From Sphingopyxis witflariensis (GTDB taxonomy: Bacteria; Pseudomonadota; Alphaproteobacteria; Sphingomonadales; Sphingomonadaceae): a stretch of 64,000 nt of DNA. The notes under the pieces were generated by a model. The model did no database searches, had not been told where the DNA came from, and saw only the letters and a program-made list of their open reading frames with translations. The stretch lies in assembly GCF_002205635.1 (NCBI RefSeq), contig NZ_NISJ01000002.1, positions 62,001 through 126,000 on the forward strand, in the 5' to 3' direction. The stretch's first letter is position 1; each line of letters starts with the position of its first letter. Of the stretch, positions 25,233 to 34,110 are shown piece after piece. The position numbers and the translations under genes are program-made.

Positions 25233-26297
25233 TTAATTCTTGGCGGCCGGAGCGGCGGCGGGAGCCGCAGCCGGGGCTGCTTCGGTCGTGGCGGCAGCAG
25301 GCGTCGGCGCGACAGCGGCAGGCGCCGCCGCAGTTTCACCCGAAGGATTGCCGCCCTTCGAGCGCACCCAGGCTTCCCACTTATCGACCGGCAGCACTTC
25401 TACCGCGATCGGCATATAGCCATGATCGACGCCGCACAGTTCCGAACACTGGCCATAATAGACGCCAACCTTGGTCGCGGTGAACGTCGTTTCGTTGGCA
25501 CGGCCGGGAACGGCGTCCATCTTGGTCCAGAAAGCAGGAACCGCAAAGCTGTGGATCACGTCGGCCCCGGTGATGATCAATTTCACCTGACGACCAACGG
25601 GGACGACCATGCGATTGTCAACGGCGAGATGATAGGGTTCGCCAGCGGCCTTGGCCTTATCTTCGGGAAGGATCTTCGACACATATTCGCCGATGCCCTG
25701 GTCAGGATAGGCATAGCCCCAATACCATTGGTAGCCCGTGACCTTGATCGTCAGCGCATCCTTCGACGGCGGCGCATATTGCGCGGCGAGCAGCTTGATC
25801 GACGGGACCGCGACCACCGCGAGGATCAGAACCGGAATAGCGGTCCAGATAATCTCGATGAAGGTGTTGTGGGTCGTCTTCGACGGAACCGGGTTCGCCT
25901 TGGCGCGGTAGCGTGCCATCGCCCAGAGCATCAAGCCGAGCACGAGGAGCGTGATCACGGTGATCACCGGCAGCAGGATATAATGATTAAACTCATACGC
26001 CTGCTGACCGATCGGCGTCACCTGCGGCTGGAAATTAATTCCTGCATCGACCGGCTGGCCGACACCCGCAGTGGGCTTCATTGGGACATAGGTCGCGTCG
26101 CCGGCGGGCACTGCCGCATCAGCTTTGGCCGGAGTCGCCGCAGTTGTGGCCGCTGCGGGCGCGACGGGCGCCGGATTCGCGGTTGCCGTTGCGACGGGCG
26201 CTTCGACCGGAGCCGTAGCAGGTGCTTGCGCATGGGCCGCACCGACGGCGCCAAGCGACAAAGCTGCCGCAATTACAAGGGTTTTCAAGCTCTTCAT
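25233..26297 (-). CDS. ctaC: Cytochrome c oxidase subunit II with Ala/Pro-rich extensions
   Basis: Holds the CuA centre that takes electrons from cytochrome c. The 354-residue protein has a signal peptide (to AHAQ, residue 24), then an Ala/Pro/Thr-rich linker (about 25-62), two membrane helices (about 105-127 and 147-169), KVTGYQWYWGYAYP, and the CuA motif CSELCGVDHGYM (Cys284, Cys288). The last 35 residues are again Ala/Pro-rich. Both tails are longer than in most CtaC proteins. First gene of the oxidase run. Confidence 0.96.
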   Translation of the reverse strand: MKSLKTLVIAAALSLGAVGAAHAQAPATAPVEAPVATATANPAPVAPAAATTAATPAKADAAVPAGDATYVPMKPTAGVGQPVDAGINFQPQVTPIGQQAYEFNHYILLPVITVITLLVLGLMLWAMARYRAKANPVPSKTTHNTFIEIIWTAIPVLILAVVAVPSIKLLAAQYAPPSKDALTIKVTGYQWYWGYAYPDQGIGEYVSKILPEDKAKAAGEPYHLAVDNRMVVPVGRQVKLIITGADVIHSFAVPAFWTKMDAVPGRANETTFTATKVGVYYGQCSELCGVDHGYMPIAVEVLPVDKWEAWVRSKGGNPSGETAAAPAAVAPTPAAATTEAAPAAAPAAAPAAKN

Positions 26298-26529
26298 AAG
26301 GATAGTGCCGCCCGTTGCCTGTTGTTCTTTCGTTGGCTCAGCCCGTCCGTGCCAACCACCGACACGGGTCGGGGCAGCCGGCAGAGGGGCTGAAACTCGC
26401 GGGCGCTATAGACCCGCTTGCCGCTTGCCTCAAGCATCTCTAACACTATTTTGCGGTCAGCAAATCTGCGCCGCCAAAACCCCGTCGCCCATCAAGAGCG
26501 ACGCTCTATATATAAAGAACGCACTCCCG

Positions 26530-27117
26530 ATGACCGACGATGAAATCCTGGCCGAATTCCGCGCCGCCGACGCGCTGCTACAGGGGCACTTCCTGCTCTC
26601 TTCCGGACGCCACAGTGAATATTATCTGCAATGCGCGCGCGTTCTGATGGACACCGAACGCGCGGGGCGTCTCGCCGTCGCGCTCGCCGCCAAGCTGCCG
26701 CGCGACCTGAAACAGGCCATCGACGTGGTCGTCTCGCCGGCAATGGGCGGCATTATCATAGGGCATGAGATGGGCCGCGCGCTCGGCAAGCCCGCAATCT
26801 TCGTCGAGCGCCCCACCGGCACCTTCGAACTGCGCCGCGGCTTTGCGATCGCACCCGGCAGCAAAGTCCTGATGGTCGAGGACGTCGTCACCACCGGTCT
26901 GTCGTCGCGCGAAGCGATGGAAGCGGTGCGCGCGGCGGGCGGCGAAGTGCTGGCCGAAGCCGCGCTGGTCGACCGCTCGGCGGGCAGCGTCGATCTGGGC
27001 GTTCCCTTCTATCCGCTCGTCGCGATCAATTTCCCGACCTATGCCGAAGATCAGCTTCCTGAAGCCCTGGCAGCGACGCCGGCGATCAAGCCCGGCAGCC
27101 GGAGCCCGGCAGCTTGA
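26530..27117 (+). CDS. pyrE: Orotate phosphoribosyltransferase
   Basis: Makes OMP from orotate and PRPP in pyrimidine synthesis. 195 residues. [15 protein letters not shown] near the start and the PRPP-binding [14 protein letters not shown] near 118-131 are diagnostic. The start is the ATG of [10 protein letters not shown] at 26530; a long upstream frame is only the reverse of ctaC. Its stop overlaps the pdxJ start as TTGA. Confidence 0.95.
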   Translation: MTDDEILAEFRAADALLQGHFLLSSGRHSEYYLQCARVLMDTERAGRLAVALAAKLPRDLKQAIDVVVSPAMGGIIIGHEMGRALGKPAIFVERPTGTFELRRGFAIAPGSKVLMVEDVVTTGLSSREAMEAVRAAGGEVLAEAALVDRSAGSVDLGVPFYPLVAINFPTYAEDQLPEALAATPAIKPGSRSPAA

Positions 27118-27863
27118 CCCCGCCCCGCCCCGCCCGGCTGCGGCTCGGCGTCAACATCGATCATGTGGCGACGATCCGCAACGCGCGCGGCGGCGAGCAC
27201 CCCGACCCCGTGCGTGCGGCAGAAATCGTCGCGTCGGTCGGCGGCGACGGCATCACCGCGCATCTGCGCGAAGACCGGCGCCATATTCGCGACGACGACC
27301 TTGCGCGCATCCAGGCCGCGACCGATCTGCCGCTCAACCTTGAAATGGCGGCGACCGACGAAATGGTCGAGATCGCGCTGCGCCACAATCCGCACGCGGC
27401 GTGCATCGTCCCCGAAAAGCGCGAAGAGCGCACGACCGAGGGCGGGCTTGATGCGGCGGGCCAGCACAACCACCTCGCCCCGATCGTCGCGCGACTGAAT
27501 GACGCCGGCATTCGCGTCAGCCTGTTCATCGAGCCCGACGCACGGCAGATCGAGGCGGCGATGCGTTTGCGTGCGCCCGTCGTCGAATTCCACACCGGCC
27601 GCTATGCGCATGTCGAAGGCGAGGAACGCGCGGCGGAACTGCGCCGCCTTGCCGACGCAGCCGCGCTCGCGTGGAAAAATGGCATTGAGCCGCACGCCGG
27701 GCACGGCCTGACTTATGACAATGTCGTCCCGGTCGCGGCGATCCCGCAGCTCGCCGAACTCAACATCGGCCATTATCTGATCGGCGAGGCAATCTTTACC
27801 GGGCTGGAGGATGCGGTGCGCCGGATGCGCCTGCTGATGGACGAGGCGCGCGGCGCCGCATGA
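27114..27863 (+). CDS. pdxJ: Pyridoxine 5'-phosphate synthase
   Basis: Condenses 3-amino-1-hydroxyacetone phosphate with deoxyxylulose phosphate to PNP, the last step of vitamin B6 synthesis. 249 residues forming a TIM barrel. [19 protein letters not shown] is the N-terminal signature; [18 protein letters not shown] and AGHGLTYDN follow in the right order. It starts with TTG at 27114 inside the pyrE stop, so the two are coupled. Confidence 0.95.
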   Translation: MTPPRPARLRLGVNIDHVATIRNARGGEHPDPVRAAEIVASVGGDGITAHLREDRRHIRDDDLARIQAATDLPLNLEMAATDEMVEIALRHNPHAACIVPEKREERTTEGGLDAAGQHNHLAPIVARLNDAGIRVSLFIEPDARQIEAAMRLRAPVVEFHTGRYAHVEGEERAAELRRLADAAALAWKNGIEPHAGHGLTYDNVVPVAAIPQLAELNIGHYLIGEAIFTGLEDAVRRMRLLMDEARGAA

Positions 27864-27866
27864 CCC

Positions 27867-27960
27867 ATTTCGTCATTGCGAGCGAAGCGAAGCAATCCAG
27901 AGCGGCACAATGCCGCCCCTGGATTGCCGCGTCGCCTTCGGCTCCTCGCAATGACGAAAT
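27867..27960. repeat. Palindromic intergenic repeat, CGTCATTGCGAG family, copy 1
   Basis: ATTTCGTCATTGCGAG at the left is mirrored by CTCGCAATGACGAAAT at the right (16 bp perfect). The inside repeats GAAGCGAAGCAATCC against GGATTGCCGCGTCGC imperfectly. Copies 2 and 3 are at 42615 and 61742. It fills the pdxJ-acpS gap. Confidence 0.8.
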
Positions 27961-27972
27961 TGGAGTGATGTC

Positions 27973-28374
27973 TTGATCATCGGCCTGGGTTCCGACCTTT
28001 GTAATATAGAACGTATCCAGGCCTCGCTCGATCGCTTCGGCCAGCGCTTCGAAAATCGCGTCTTCACCGATGTCGAGCGCGCCAAGGCGGCGCGCCGCCC
28101 CTTCACCCGCGCCGGAACCTACGCCAAGCGCTTCGCAGCGAAGGAGGCTTTTTCGAAGGCCGTCGGCACCGGATTCAAGCGCGGCGTGTTCATGAAAGAC
28201 ATTGGCGTCGTCAACGCACCATCGGGCGCACCGACGCTGGCGCTGACCGGCGGCGCTGCTGACCGGCTGGCCCAGATGATCCCGCCCGGCCACAGCGCGC
28301 ATATCCATCTGACACTGACCGACGACCATCCCTGGGCGCAGGCCTTTGTCATCATCGAAGCAATCAAGGACTGA
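27973..28374 (+). CDS. acpS: Holo-[acyl-carrier-protein] synthase
   Basis: Transfers 4'-phosphopantetheine from CoA to the acyl carrier protein. 133 residues. [14 protein letters not shown] carries the metal-binding Asp, and [17 protein letters not shown] is the CoA/ACP-binding block with its Glu. The TTG at 27973 is the only start that keeps the conserved N-terminus; GGAGTGATG lies before it. It is adjacent to lepB with no gap. Confidence 0.95.
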   Translation: MIIGLGSDLCNIERIQASLDRFGQRFENRVFTDVERAKAARRPFTRAGTYAKRFAAKEAFSKAVGTGFKRGVFMKDIGVVNAPSGAPTLALTGGAADRLAQMIPPGHSAHIHLTLTDDHPWAQAFVIIEAIKD

Positions 28375-29229
28375 ATGAGCATGGCGAAGAAGGCAGCGAC
28401 GGATAAGGCGAAGGACGAAAGCTGGGGCAAGACGATCCGCGATATCGCGGTCATACTGCTGCTCGTTCTCGGCATCCACAGCTTCATCGCCAAGCCTTTC
28501 TATATCCCGTCCGATTCGATGATGCCGGTGCTGCTGTCGGGCGACCGGCTGATCGTCAGCAAATATCCCTATGGCTGGTCCTATGCCTCGGTGAGCTTCC
28601 ACCTCGCACCCAAGTTCGCGGGCCGACTGTTCGGCAAGCTGCCCGAACGCGGCGACATCGTGGTGCTCGAACATCCGGTCACGCGCGAAGATTATATCAA
28701 GCGCGTTATCGGCCTTCCGGGCGACACCATCGAGGTCAAGGCGGGGGCGCTGTCGATCAACGGCAAACCGGTGAAGCGCGAAGTTCAGCCGATGCTGTCG
28801 ATCCCCGTCGACGCCAACACGCCGTCGGGCGACGGCAGCCTGTCGCGCAACGTCGTGCCCGGCGCCGACGGCCAGCCCGTACTCGAAGTCCCGATCGTCC
28901 GTGAAACCCTCCCCGGTGGCGCTACCTTCGACACCATCGACCTCGGCGCGAGCCAACTCGACGATTATGGCCCCTATAAAGTCCCGGCGGATCATCTGTT
29001 CCTGATGGGCGATAACCGCGACGGCAGCGCCGATAGTCGCGCGCCCCTCGAGGCCAAGGGCCTAGGCGGCGCCGTACCGTTTGACGCGATCGCGGGCCGC
29101 GCTGAAATCATCAGCTTTTCGACCGATGGCACCGCCAAATGGTATAATCCGCTGAGCTGGTTCCAGGCATTGCGGTCGGGCCGTGCGGGAACCGACCTGC
29201 GTCCCGAGCGTCAGGCCAATATAAATTAG
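28375..29229 (+). CDS. lepB: Signal peptidase I
   Basis: Inner-membrane protease that removes signal peptides. 284 residues. One N-terminal helix (about 22-38) precedes FYIPSDSMMP with the nucleophile Ser48; the general base is Lys109 in DYIKRVIGLPGD; GDNRDGSADSR is box E. A roughly 55-residue periplasmic insert lies between boxes D and E. The ATG directly follows the acpS stop. Confidence 0.96.
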   Translation: MSMAKKAATDKAKDESWGKTIRDIAVILLLVLGIHSFIAKPFYIPSDSMMPVLLSGDRLIVSKYPYGWSYASVSFHLAPKFAGRLFGKLPERGDIVVLEHPVTREDYIKRVIGLPGDTIEVKAGALSINGKPVKREVQPMLSIPVDANTPSGDGSLSRNVVPGADGQPVLEVPIVRETLPGGATFDTIDLGASQLDDYGPYKVPADHLFLMGDNRDGSADSRAPLEAKGLGGAVPFDAIAGRAEIISFSTDGTAKWYNPLSWFQALRSGRAGTDLRPERQANIN

Positions 29230-29240
29230 GGAGTAATGGC

Positions 29241-30311
29241 ATGGCGCAAAGCGAAGGAAAAACAGAAGCACGCGCCGAAGCCCCCGGCCCCACTGAAATC
29301 CAGAGTCACCTGGTCCGCACCGAACTGCTCAAGGCCAGCGTCTGGCTGGGCATGGCGCTGTTGATCGGCGCCTGCATCATCCTCGTCCAGCCGATCCTGT
29401 TGATCTTTGCCGGCATCGTGATGGCCTCGATGCTCGACGGCGGCACGCGCCTGCTCGGTCGCGTGCTGCCCATAGCGCGCGGCTGGCGCCTCGCGATCGT
29501 CTGCCTGACGCTCGTCGCCTTCATGGCATGGACGGTTATGTTTGCGGGGTCGCAAATCGCCGATCAGGCCGCGACCTTGCAACAGGTCATCATGGTCCAG
29601 GTCGAACGCATCGCCGCTTGGGCGAGCGCACACGGCATGGGCAATTTCCAGCTCGATACGAAGACCATCACCGACAATCTCGCCGGTACCTTCGGACGCG
29701 TCACGGCGGCGGTGGGTTCGGTCCTCGGCGGCCTGACCAGCCTGGTGATGATTGTCGTGCTTGGCATCTTCATCGCGATCGAACCGCGGCTGTACGAGCG
29801 CGGCGTCGCGTGGATGCTGCCGATGAAGAGCCGCGAGAACTTCTACATCACCACCGCGCGCATGGGCTTCACGCTGCGCCGGCTGATGGCGGGACGCCTG
29901 CTCGGCATGCTCGTTGAAGGCATCGGAACATGGCTCGCCTGTCTTGCAGTAGGGATTCCGATGGCGGCGCTGATGGGGCTCCTCACCGGCCTGCTCGCGT
30001 TCATTCCCAATATCGGCGCGATCGTGTCGGGCGTGCTGCTCGTCCTCGTCGGCTTTTCGGCAGGGATGGACACCGGTCTCTATGCCATCGCTATCTATTT
30101 CGTCGTCCAGACGGTCGACGGCTATCTGATCGTGCCGATGGTCGCGAAGAAGACGGTCGACCTCGCCCCGGCTCTCGTCCTCGGCGCTCAGATATTGTTC
30201 GGCGCGCTGCTCGGACTGATGGGGCTGTTTCTTGCCGACCCGATCGTCGCGATGATCAAAGTTGCGCTGGAGCGCGAGGCCGAGCGCAACGCGGAAACGC
30301 AGCCCGAATAA
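29241..30311 (+). CDS. AI-2E/PerM-family membrane permease
   Basis: 356 residues with about seven membrane helices and a large cytoplasmic or amphipathic middle part (about 110-190). LLAFIPNIGAIVSGV, GYLIVPMVAKKTVDLAPALVL and GALLGLMGLFLADP are family hallmarks. The family is broad (quorum signal export, Na/H exchange), so function is not set. It is eleven bases behind lepB, with GGGAG before its ATG, and ends at a strong terminator. Confidence 0.9.
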   Translation: MAQSEGKTEARAEAPGPTEIQSHLVRTELLKASVWLGMALLIGACIILVQPILLIFAGIVMASMLDGGTRLLGRVLPIARGWRLAIVCLTLVAFMAWTVMFAGSQIADQAATLQQVIMVQVERIAAWASAHGMGNFQLDTKTITDNLAGTFGRVTAAVGSVLGGLTSLVMIVVLGIFIAIEPRLYERGVAWMLPMKSRENFYITTARMGFTLRRLMAGRLLGMLVEGIGTWLACLAVGIPMAALMGLLTGLLAFIPNIGAIVSGVLLVLVGFSAGMDTGLYAIAIYFVVQTVDGYLIVPMVAKKTVDLAPALVLGAQILFGALLGLMGLFLADPIVAMIKVALEREAERNAETQPE

Positions 30312-30320
30312 AGGAAAACG

Positions 30321-30353
30321 GCGGCGGGCTGATCCAGCCCACCGCCGCTTTTT
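30321..30353 (+). terminator. Intrinsic terminator of the pyrE-to-permease run
   Basis: GCGGCGG (30321-30327) pairs with CCGCCGC (30342-30348), GCT with AGC inside, and TTTTT follows (30349-30353). Confidence 0.85.
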
Positions 30354-30375
30354 GGCATATCCCTGACCGCGCCGA

Positions 30376-30903
30376 TTACGGCTGCGGCGCGCCCGGAGGC
30401 GGACCTGCAGGACCGCCCGGAGCGCCGCCCTGCATCTGCTGCTGCTGTTGCTGCATCATCTGCTGCATCTGGCGCACTTCGGCTTCCGAACGGAAATCGA
30501 GCAATTCGACATCGAAATGCAGCGTGCTGTTCGCCGGGATCGGCCCGGCTTCGCGGTTGCCATAGCCCAGCTTCGCCGGAATGCTGATCTTATACTTGCC
30601 GCCCTTTTGCATGCGGGTCAGCGCTTCGGAAAAGCCGGGAACAACCTGGGCAACCTGCATCGGCGCCTGTTCATTGGCATCGAAAACGGTACCGTCGTCG
30701 AGCTTGCCTTCATATTTCACCAGCACCACGTCAGCGATCGTCGGACTGGGACCGGTGCCGGCCTTTACAACCTCGAAGCTGATGCGCGGGGTGCTGTAAT
30801 AGGCGAAGGCCGCGCCCGCAGCGAGCAGCGCCACAAGGCCGATCCACAGCAGCCACAAACCGCCCTTGCCCACCGGGCGCAATGGAACCGTCGTCACACT
30901 CAT
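30376..30903 (-). CDS. Membrane-anchored FKBP-type peptidyl-prolyl isomerase
   Basis: 175 residues. A single membrane helix (about 16-37) leads to a periplasmic FKBP domain (about 42-136) with VKYEGKLDDGTVFDA, QVVPGFSEALTRM, KISIPAKLGYGNR and PIPANSTLHFDVELL. The C-terminus is a Gln/Met run followed by Gly/Pro-rich residues (about 145-175), which is low complexity. It probably assists folding of exported proteins. Confidence 0.93.
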   Translation of the reverse strand: MSVTTVPLRPVGKGGLWLLWIGLVALLAAGAAFAYYSTPRISFEVVKAGTGPSPTIADVVLVKYEGKLDDGTVFDANEQAPMQVAQVVPGFSEALTRMQKGGKYKISIPAKLGYGNREAGPIPANSTLHFDVELLDFRSEAEVRQMQQMMQQQQQQMQGGAPGGPAGPPPGAPQP

Positions 30904-31007
30904 CGTCGCTGATCCTTCCCTGCCCCGTCAGAGGGCGAAAACACGGGCAAGCCTATAGGCGGAGCGGCGCAGAGCGGTCCAGTGGCAATATACGCGCGCG
31001 CATAACG

Positions 31008-31040
31008 AAAAAGGGCGCCGCGTTGCCGCAGCGCCCTTTT
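31008..31040 (-). terminator. Terminator after rpsU
   Basis: AAAAAGGGCGC (31008-31018) and GCGCCCTTTT (31031-31040) form a strong stem, followed by a T-run when read on the minus strand. Confidence 0.88.
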
Positions 31041-31072
31041 CACGAACTGGATCCCGAATGGATCGACGGGTT

Positions 31073-31279
31073 CTACTTGATCCCGTCGCGTTCCATCCGC
31101 TTGCGCTCCATCTTGCGGGCGCGGCGGACAGCTGCAGCGCGCTCACGCGCGCGCTTTTCGCTGGGCTTCTCGTAATGACGGCGCAGCTTCATTTCGCGAT
31201 ACACACCCTCACGCTGCAGCTTCTTCTTGAGCGCGCGAAGGGCCTGGTCGACATTATTGTCGCGAACGATGATCTGCAT
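31073..31279 (-). CDS. rpsU: 30S ribosomal protein S21
   Basis: 68 residues, basic. [20 protein letters not shown] and the Arg/Lys-rich tail are characteristic of the alphaproteobacterial S21. It stands alone on the minus strand between terminators. The 282 bases from 31280 to 31561 hold its promoter region and no other gene that I can support. Confidence 0.97.
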   Translation of the reverse strand: MQIIVRDNNVDQALRALKKKLQREGVYREMKLRRHYEKPSEKRARERAAAVRRARKMERKRMERDGIK

Positions 31280-31561
31280 ACGCCGTGTCGTCTCCTGTTC
31301 GTCGGACGCTCCATGGTTCCGGGAAAGACCGGTGCATCATGAATCGCCTATATTCGGGCAATAAAAAGAGCGCCGCAAGCCAGCGACGTTCGGATGAAGC
31401 GCCAACTAGAGAGATTCGCGCTCAAATGCAAGCCCCCGCGCGGTGAACCGCGCCCGGACCGCCGCAAGCCCCGCTTCCCCGCTGCGGGATTGTGCCGCCC
31501 CTGTACCCTATGGCATAGGTAGCAGGACGAAACCGACATAATCGGCAAGAGAGGATTGACC

Positions 31562-32329
31562 ATGGCGACCCAGCTGAAACGCAACAGCAAATATAGCGAA
31601 GCCGAATGGACGGCGCGACAGGAGCTTGCCGCCTGCTATCGCATCTTTGCGATGATGGGCTGGGACGAGATGATCTTCAACCATATCACGGTGAAGCTGG
31701 ACGATCAGGAAGGCGCTTTCCTGATCAACCCCTATGGTATGCATTTTAGCGAAGTCACCGCCTCCAGCCTGATCAAGATCGACATCGACGGCAACAAGCT
31801 GGACGAGGATAATCCCTGGCATGTCAACAAGGCGGGCTTCGTCCAGCACAGCCTGTTCCACCGCGTCCTGCCCGACGCACATGCGATCATCCACACGCAC
31901 ACCACCGCGACGATGGCGGTGTGCGGGCTCGAAGGCGGATTGCAGCCGACGAACTTCTACGCCTGCAATTTCATGGGCCAGCTCGCCTATCATGATTTCG
32001 AAGGCATTACGGTGCGCGAGGAAGAAGGCACGCGACTCGTCGAGCATCTCGGCGACAAGCGCATCCTGATGCTGCGCAACCACGGCCCCGTCGTGATGGG
32101 CAAGTCGCTGTCCGACGCCTTCATAAAATATTGGGCGCTCCAGCGCGCGTGCGAAATCCAGCTCGCGACAATGAGCATGGGTAAGCCGATCCTGATCAGC
32201 GACGATGTCGTCAAGGTCCACCAGCGCGACCTCTATATGGCGCAGATTCCCGGCCGCCAGTCGGGCAAGGCCGAATTCGACGCGATGGTGCGCAAGGTCG
32301 ACAAGATCGACACAAGCTGGCGTGACTAA
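31562..32329 (+). CDS. Class II aldolase/adducin-family protein
   Basis: 255 residues. HTHTTAT at 111-117 and RNHGPVVMG near 175 supply the zinc-binding His of class II aldolases, and GWDEMIFNHITVK near 33 is the family's phosphate-loop region. Members cleave small sugar phosphates or act as dehydratase-like enzymes; the substrate is unknown. The ATG at 31562 has GAGAGGA six bases before it. It precedes the 2Fe-2S protein gene by 27 bases. Confidence 0.88.
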   Translation: MATQLKRNSKYSEAEWTARQELAACYRIFAMMGWDEMIFNHITVKLDDQEGAFLINPYGMHFSEVTASSLIKIDIDGNKLDEDNPWHVNKAGFVQHSLFHRVLPDAHAIIHTHTTATMAVCGLEGGLQPTNFYACNFMGQLAYHDFEGITVREEEGTRLVEHLGDKRILMLRNHGPVVMGKSLSDAFIKYWALQRACEIQLATMSMGKPILISDDVVKVHQRDLYMAQIPGRQSGKAEFDAMVRKVDKIDTSWRD

Positions 32330-32356
32330 TCCGGCCAGACGGCTAAACCGGCCCGC

Positions 32357-32902
32357 ATGACGCGATTCTCTGTCAACGACCGTCCGGTCGAATATCGCAT
32401 GGAGCCCGAAACGCCCCTGCTGTGGGCGCTGCGCGATGCGTCGAACCTGACGGGCACCAAATATGGCTGCGGCACCGGTGAATGCGGCGCCTGCACCGTC
32501 GATATCGACGGCGAGGCGATCCGCAGCTGCATGGTCACGATCGCCGAATGCGAGGGCCGCTTCGTCACGACGATCGAGGGGCTGGCGCGCGACCGCAGCC
32601 ATCCGGTGCAGCAGGCGTGGGTGGCCGAACAGGTGCCGCAATGCGGCTTCTGCCAGTCGGGGATGATCATGGCCGCCGCCGCGCTGCTGCGGACGAACAG
32701 CAATCCCAGCGACGCAGAGATTGACGCGGCGATGACCAACATTTGCCGATGCGGCACCTATCTGCGCATCCGCACCGCGATCCGCCTCGCCGGACGCGTG
32801 ATACGCGGCGAAGAACGGATCGCCGCCGCCCCGCCGCCGGGCATCCGCCCGGCCGATGCCGCGCGCGCAGTGCCAGCGCTGCGCCCGGCCCGCAGAAACT
32901 GA
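32357..32902 (+). CDS. Orphan (2Fe-2S) subunit of a molybdenum hydroxylase
   Basis: 181 residues. The plant-type cluster motif CGTGECGAC uses C38, C43, C46 and C58; the second cluster uses C96, C99, C130 and C132 (CGFCQSG and CRC). This is the full small subunit of xanthine-oxidase-family enzymes (like isoquinoline 1-oxidoreductase alpha subunit) plus a roughly 30-residue Ala/Pro-rich tail. The large molybdopterin subunit, normally next door, is missing here: the next gene is an RcnB-like protein. Confidence 0.9.
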   Translation: MTRFSVNDRPVEYRMEPETPLLWALRDASNLTGTKYGCGTGECGACTVDIDGEAIRSCMVTIAECEGRFVTTIEGLARDRSHPVQQAWVAEQVPQCGFCQSGMIMAAAALLRTNSNPSDAEIDAAMTNICRCGTYLRIRTAIRLAGRVIRGEERIAAAPPPGIRPADAARAVPALRPARRN

Positions 32903-33035
32903 ACAGCCCCGTTCATCTAGCTGAACCGCAGGCAACGGCCCGGTCAGCCGTCGATCATCTTGCGAGGCGTAAGAATCACTTCATCATCCCGGCTGGTGCC
33001 TTCAGCGATCGGGAAATGGGTTGGAGAATGGCGAG

Positions 33036-33959
33036 ATGAAGAAGATGTTCGGAGGTTTGCTGATCGCTGCAACGATCCTGACCCCCATCGCCCCGGCGGC
33101 CGCGCAGGCCTCGGGCGAACGGGTCCAGATTGCGCAGCGCGGCGACCGTGGAGATCGAGGCGACCGTGGGCCACGCGGCCCCGAAGTGCGCCGTGTCGGC
33201 AATGGCGGCGGTCAGACCCGCCCCGACCGTGAGCAGGGCCAGCGGCCGCAAGTCGAGCGCCAGCAACGCGGCGAAGCGCGCCAGCAGCAGTGGCAACAGC
33301 GCGGCAATGATCAGCAGCGGCAGGCACAGCGCCAGCAATGGCAACAGCAGCGCAATAATGACCAACCGCGCCAGACGCAGCAGAGCGATCGCCAGCGCGG
33401 CACCTATGATCGCAACCGCGATGGTCAGGTCGACCGGCGAACCGATCGCAACCGCGACGACCGCACCGGCCGTCAGTGGGACCGCAACCGCGACGGTCAG
33501 GTCGACCGGCGAACCGACCGCAACCGCGACGGTCAGATCGACCGCCGCTGGGACCGCAACGATAACAACCGTGTCGACCGGCGCACCGATCGCAACCGCG
33601 ATCGCGATCGCTATAACGACCGGCGCTATCGCGACAATGACCGGGGCAATCGCTGGAACCGCGATTGGCGCAGCGACCGGCGCTATGACTGGCGCAGCTA
33701 TCGCCAGTCGAATCGCAATTATTACCGGATGCCGCGATATTATTCGCCCTACCGGAACCATAATTACACGCGGTTCAGCATCGGCTTCACCCTGGGTTCG
33801 CTCTTCTATGGCCAGCGCTACTGGATCAACGACCCTGGTCATTATCGCCTGCCGCCCGCTTATGGGGGCTATCGCTGGATCCGCTATTATGACGACGCGC
33901 TTCTGGTCGATACCTATTCGGGCGAAGTGGTCGACGTTCTTTACGACTTCTTCTGGTAA
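33036..33959 (+). CDS. RcnB-family periplasmic protein with Asp/Arg/Asn repeats
   Basis: 307 residues. A signal peptide (MKKMFGGLL to AAAQ, about 23 residues) is followed by a Gln/Arg-rich part (about 70-115), repeats of DRNRDGQVDRR type (about 125-205), a Tyr/Arg-rich part, and the C-terminal RcnB domain ending DVLYDFFW. RcnB in E. coli tunes nickel and cobalt export; many sphingomonad paralogues exist with unknown roles. The repeated DxNxDG resembles EF-hand loops. The ATG at 33036 is chosen because GGAG precedes it and the signal peptide begins there. Confidence 0.82.
   Translation: MKKMFGGLLIAATILTPIAPAAAQASGERVQIAQRGDRGDRGDRGPRGPEVRRVGNGGGQTRPDREQGQRPQVERQQRGEARQQQWQQRGNDQQRQAQRQQWQQQRNNDQPRQTQQSDRQRGTYDRNRDGQVDRRTDRNRDDRTGRQWDRNRDGQVDRRTDRNRDGQIDRRWDRNDNNRVDRRTDRNRDRDRYNDRRYRDNDRGNRWNRDWRSDRRYDWRSYRQSNRNYYRMPRYYSPYRNHNYTRFSIGFTLGSLFYGQRYWINDPGHYRLPPAYGGYRWIRYYDDALLVDTYSGEVVDVLYDFFW
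33408..33611 (+). repeat. In-frame tandem repeat inside the RcnB-like gene
   Basis: Units beginning GATCGCAACCGCGA or GACCGCAACCGCGA, with GGTCAGGTCGACCGGCGAAC inside, recur several times with small changes. They encode the DRNRDGQ(V/I)DRR protein repeats. Confidence 0.75.
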
Positions 33960-33987
33960 TATCCTTTCGGTTACCCGAAGACAAACT

Positions 33988-34016
33988 GAGGGGTCGGTTC
34001 GCCGGCCCCTCTTTTT
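33988..34016 (+). terminator. Terminator after the RcnB-like gene
   Basis: GAGGGGTCGG and CCGGCCCCTC pair (one G-U) around TTCG, followed by TTTTT. Confidence 0.9.
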
Positions 34017-34045
34017 ATGTAATGGAGAAATATCCGGCAATTGAT

Positions 34046-34085
34046 GGCCCGGCCCCCGGGCCGAAACGGGCGCTATTCCGTTTCG
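34046..34085. other. Two tandem hairpins before the desaturase gene
   Basis: GGCCCGG/CCGGGCC (34046-34062) is followed at once by CGAAACGG/CCGTTTCG (34062-34085). They lie 26 bases before the start codon and may act on the desaturase mRNA leader. Confidence 0.4.
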
Positions 34086-34110
34086 CTTAGCAACTTGTTA
34101 TAGCGTTGAC

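Noticed and set aside
23583-26393. Very long + strand open frame (936 codons) opposite ctaD and ctaC
   Set aside because: It mirrors two certain cytochrome oxidase genes; its product is rich in Arg, Asp, Glu and His as expected for the antisense of GC-rich codons, and it has no ribosome site.
31348-31590. 80-codon minus-strand frame between rpsU and the aldolase gene
   Set aside because: It overlaps the aldolase start, has no ribosome site and shows no family features.
31508-32935. 475-codon minus-strand frame opposite the aldolase and 2Fe-2S genes
   Set aside because: Both + strand genes have full catalytic motifs, and the frame crosses their intergenic gap without a start signal.
33408-33611. 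Repeats resembling a CRISPR array
   Set aside because: The units are in-frame, contiguous, vary by point changes and encode a protein repeat; there are no unique spacers and no cas genes.
33130-34044. Second long + strand frame over the RcnB-like gene (Ala/Thr-rich)
   Set aside because: It arises because the tandem repeats keep all frames open. It lacks a signal peptide or domain and runs through the terminator.
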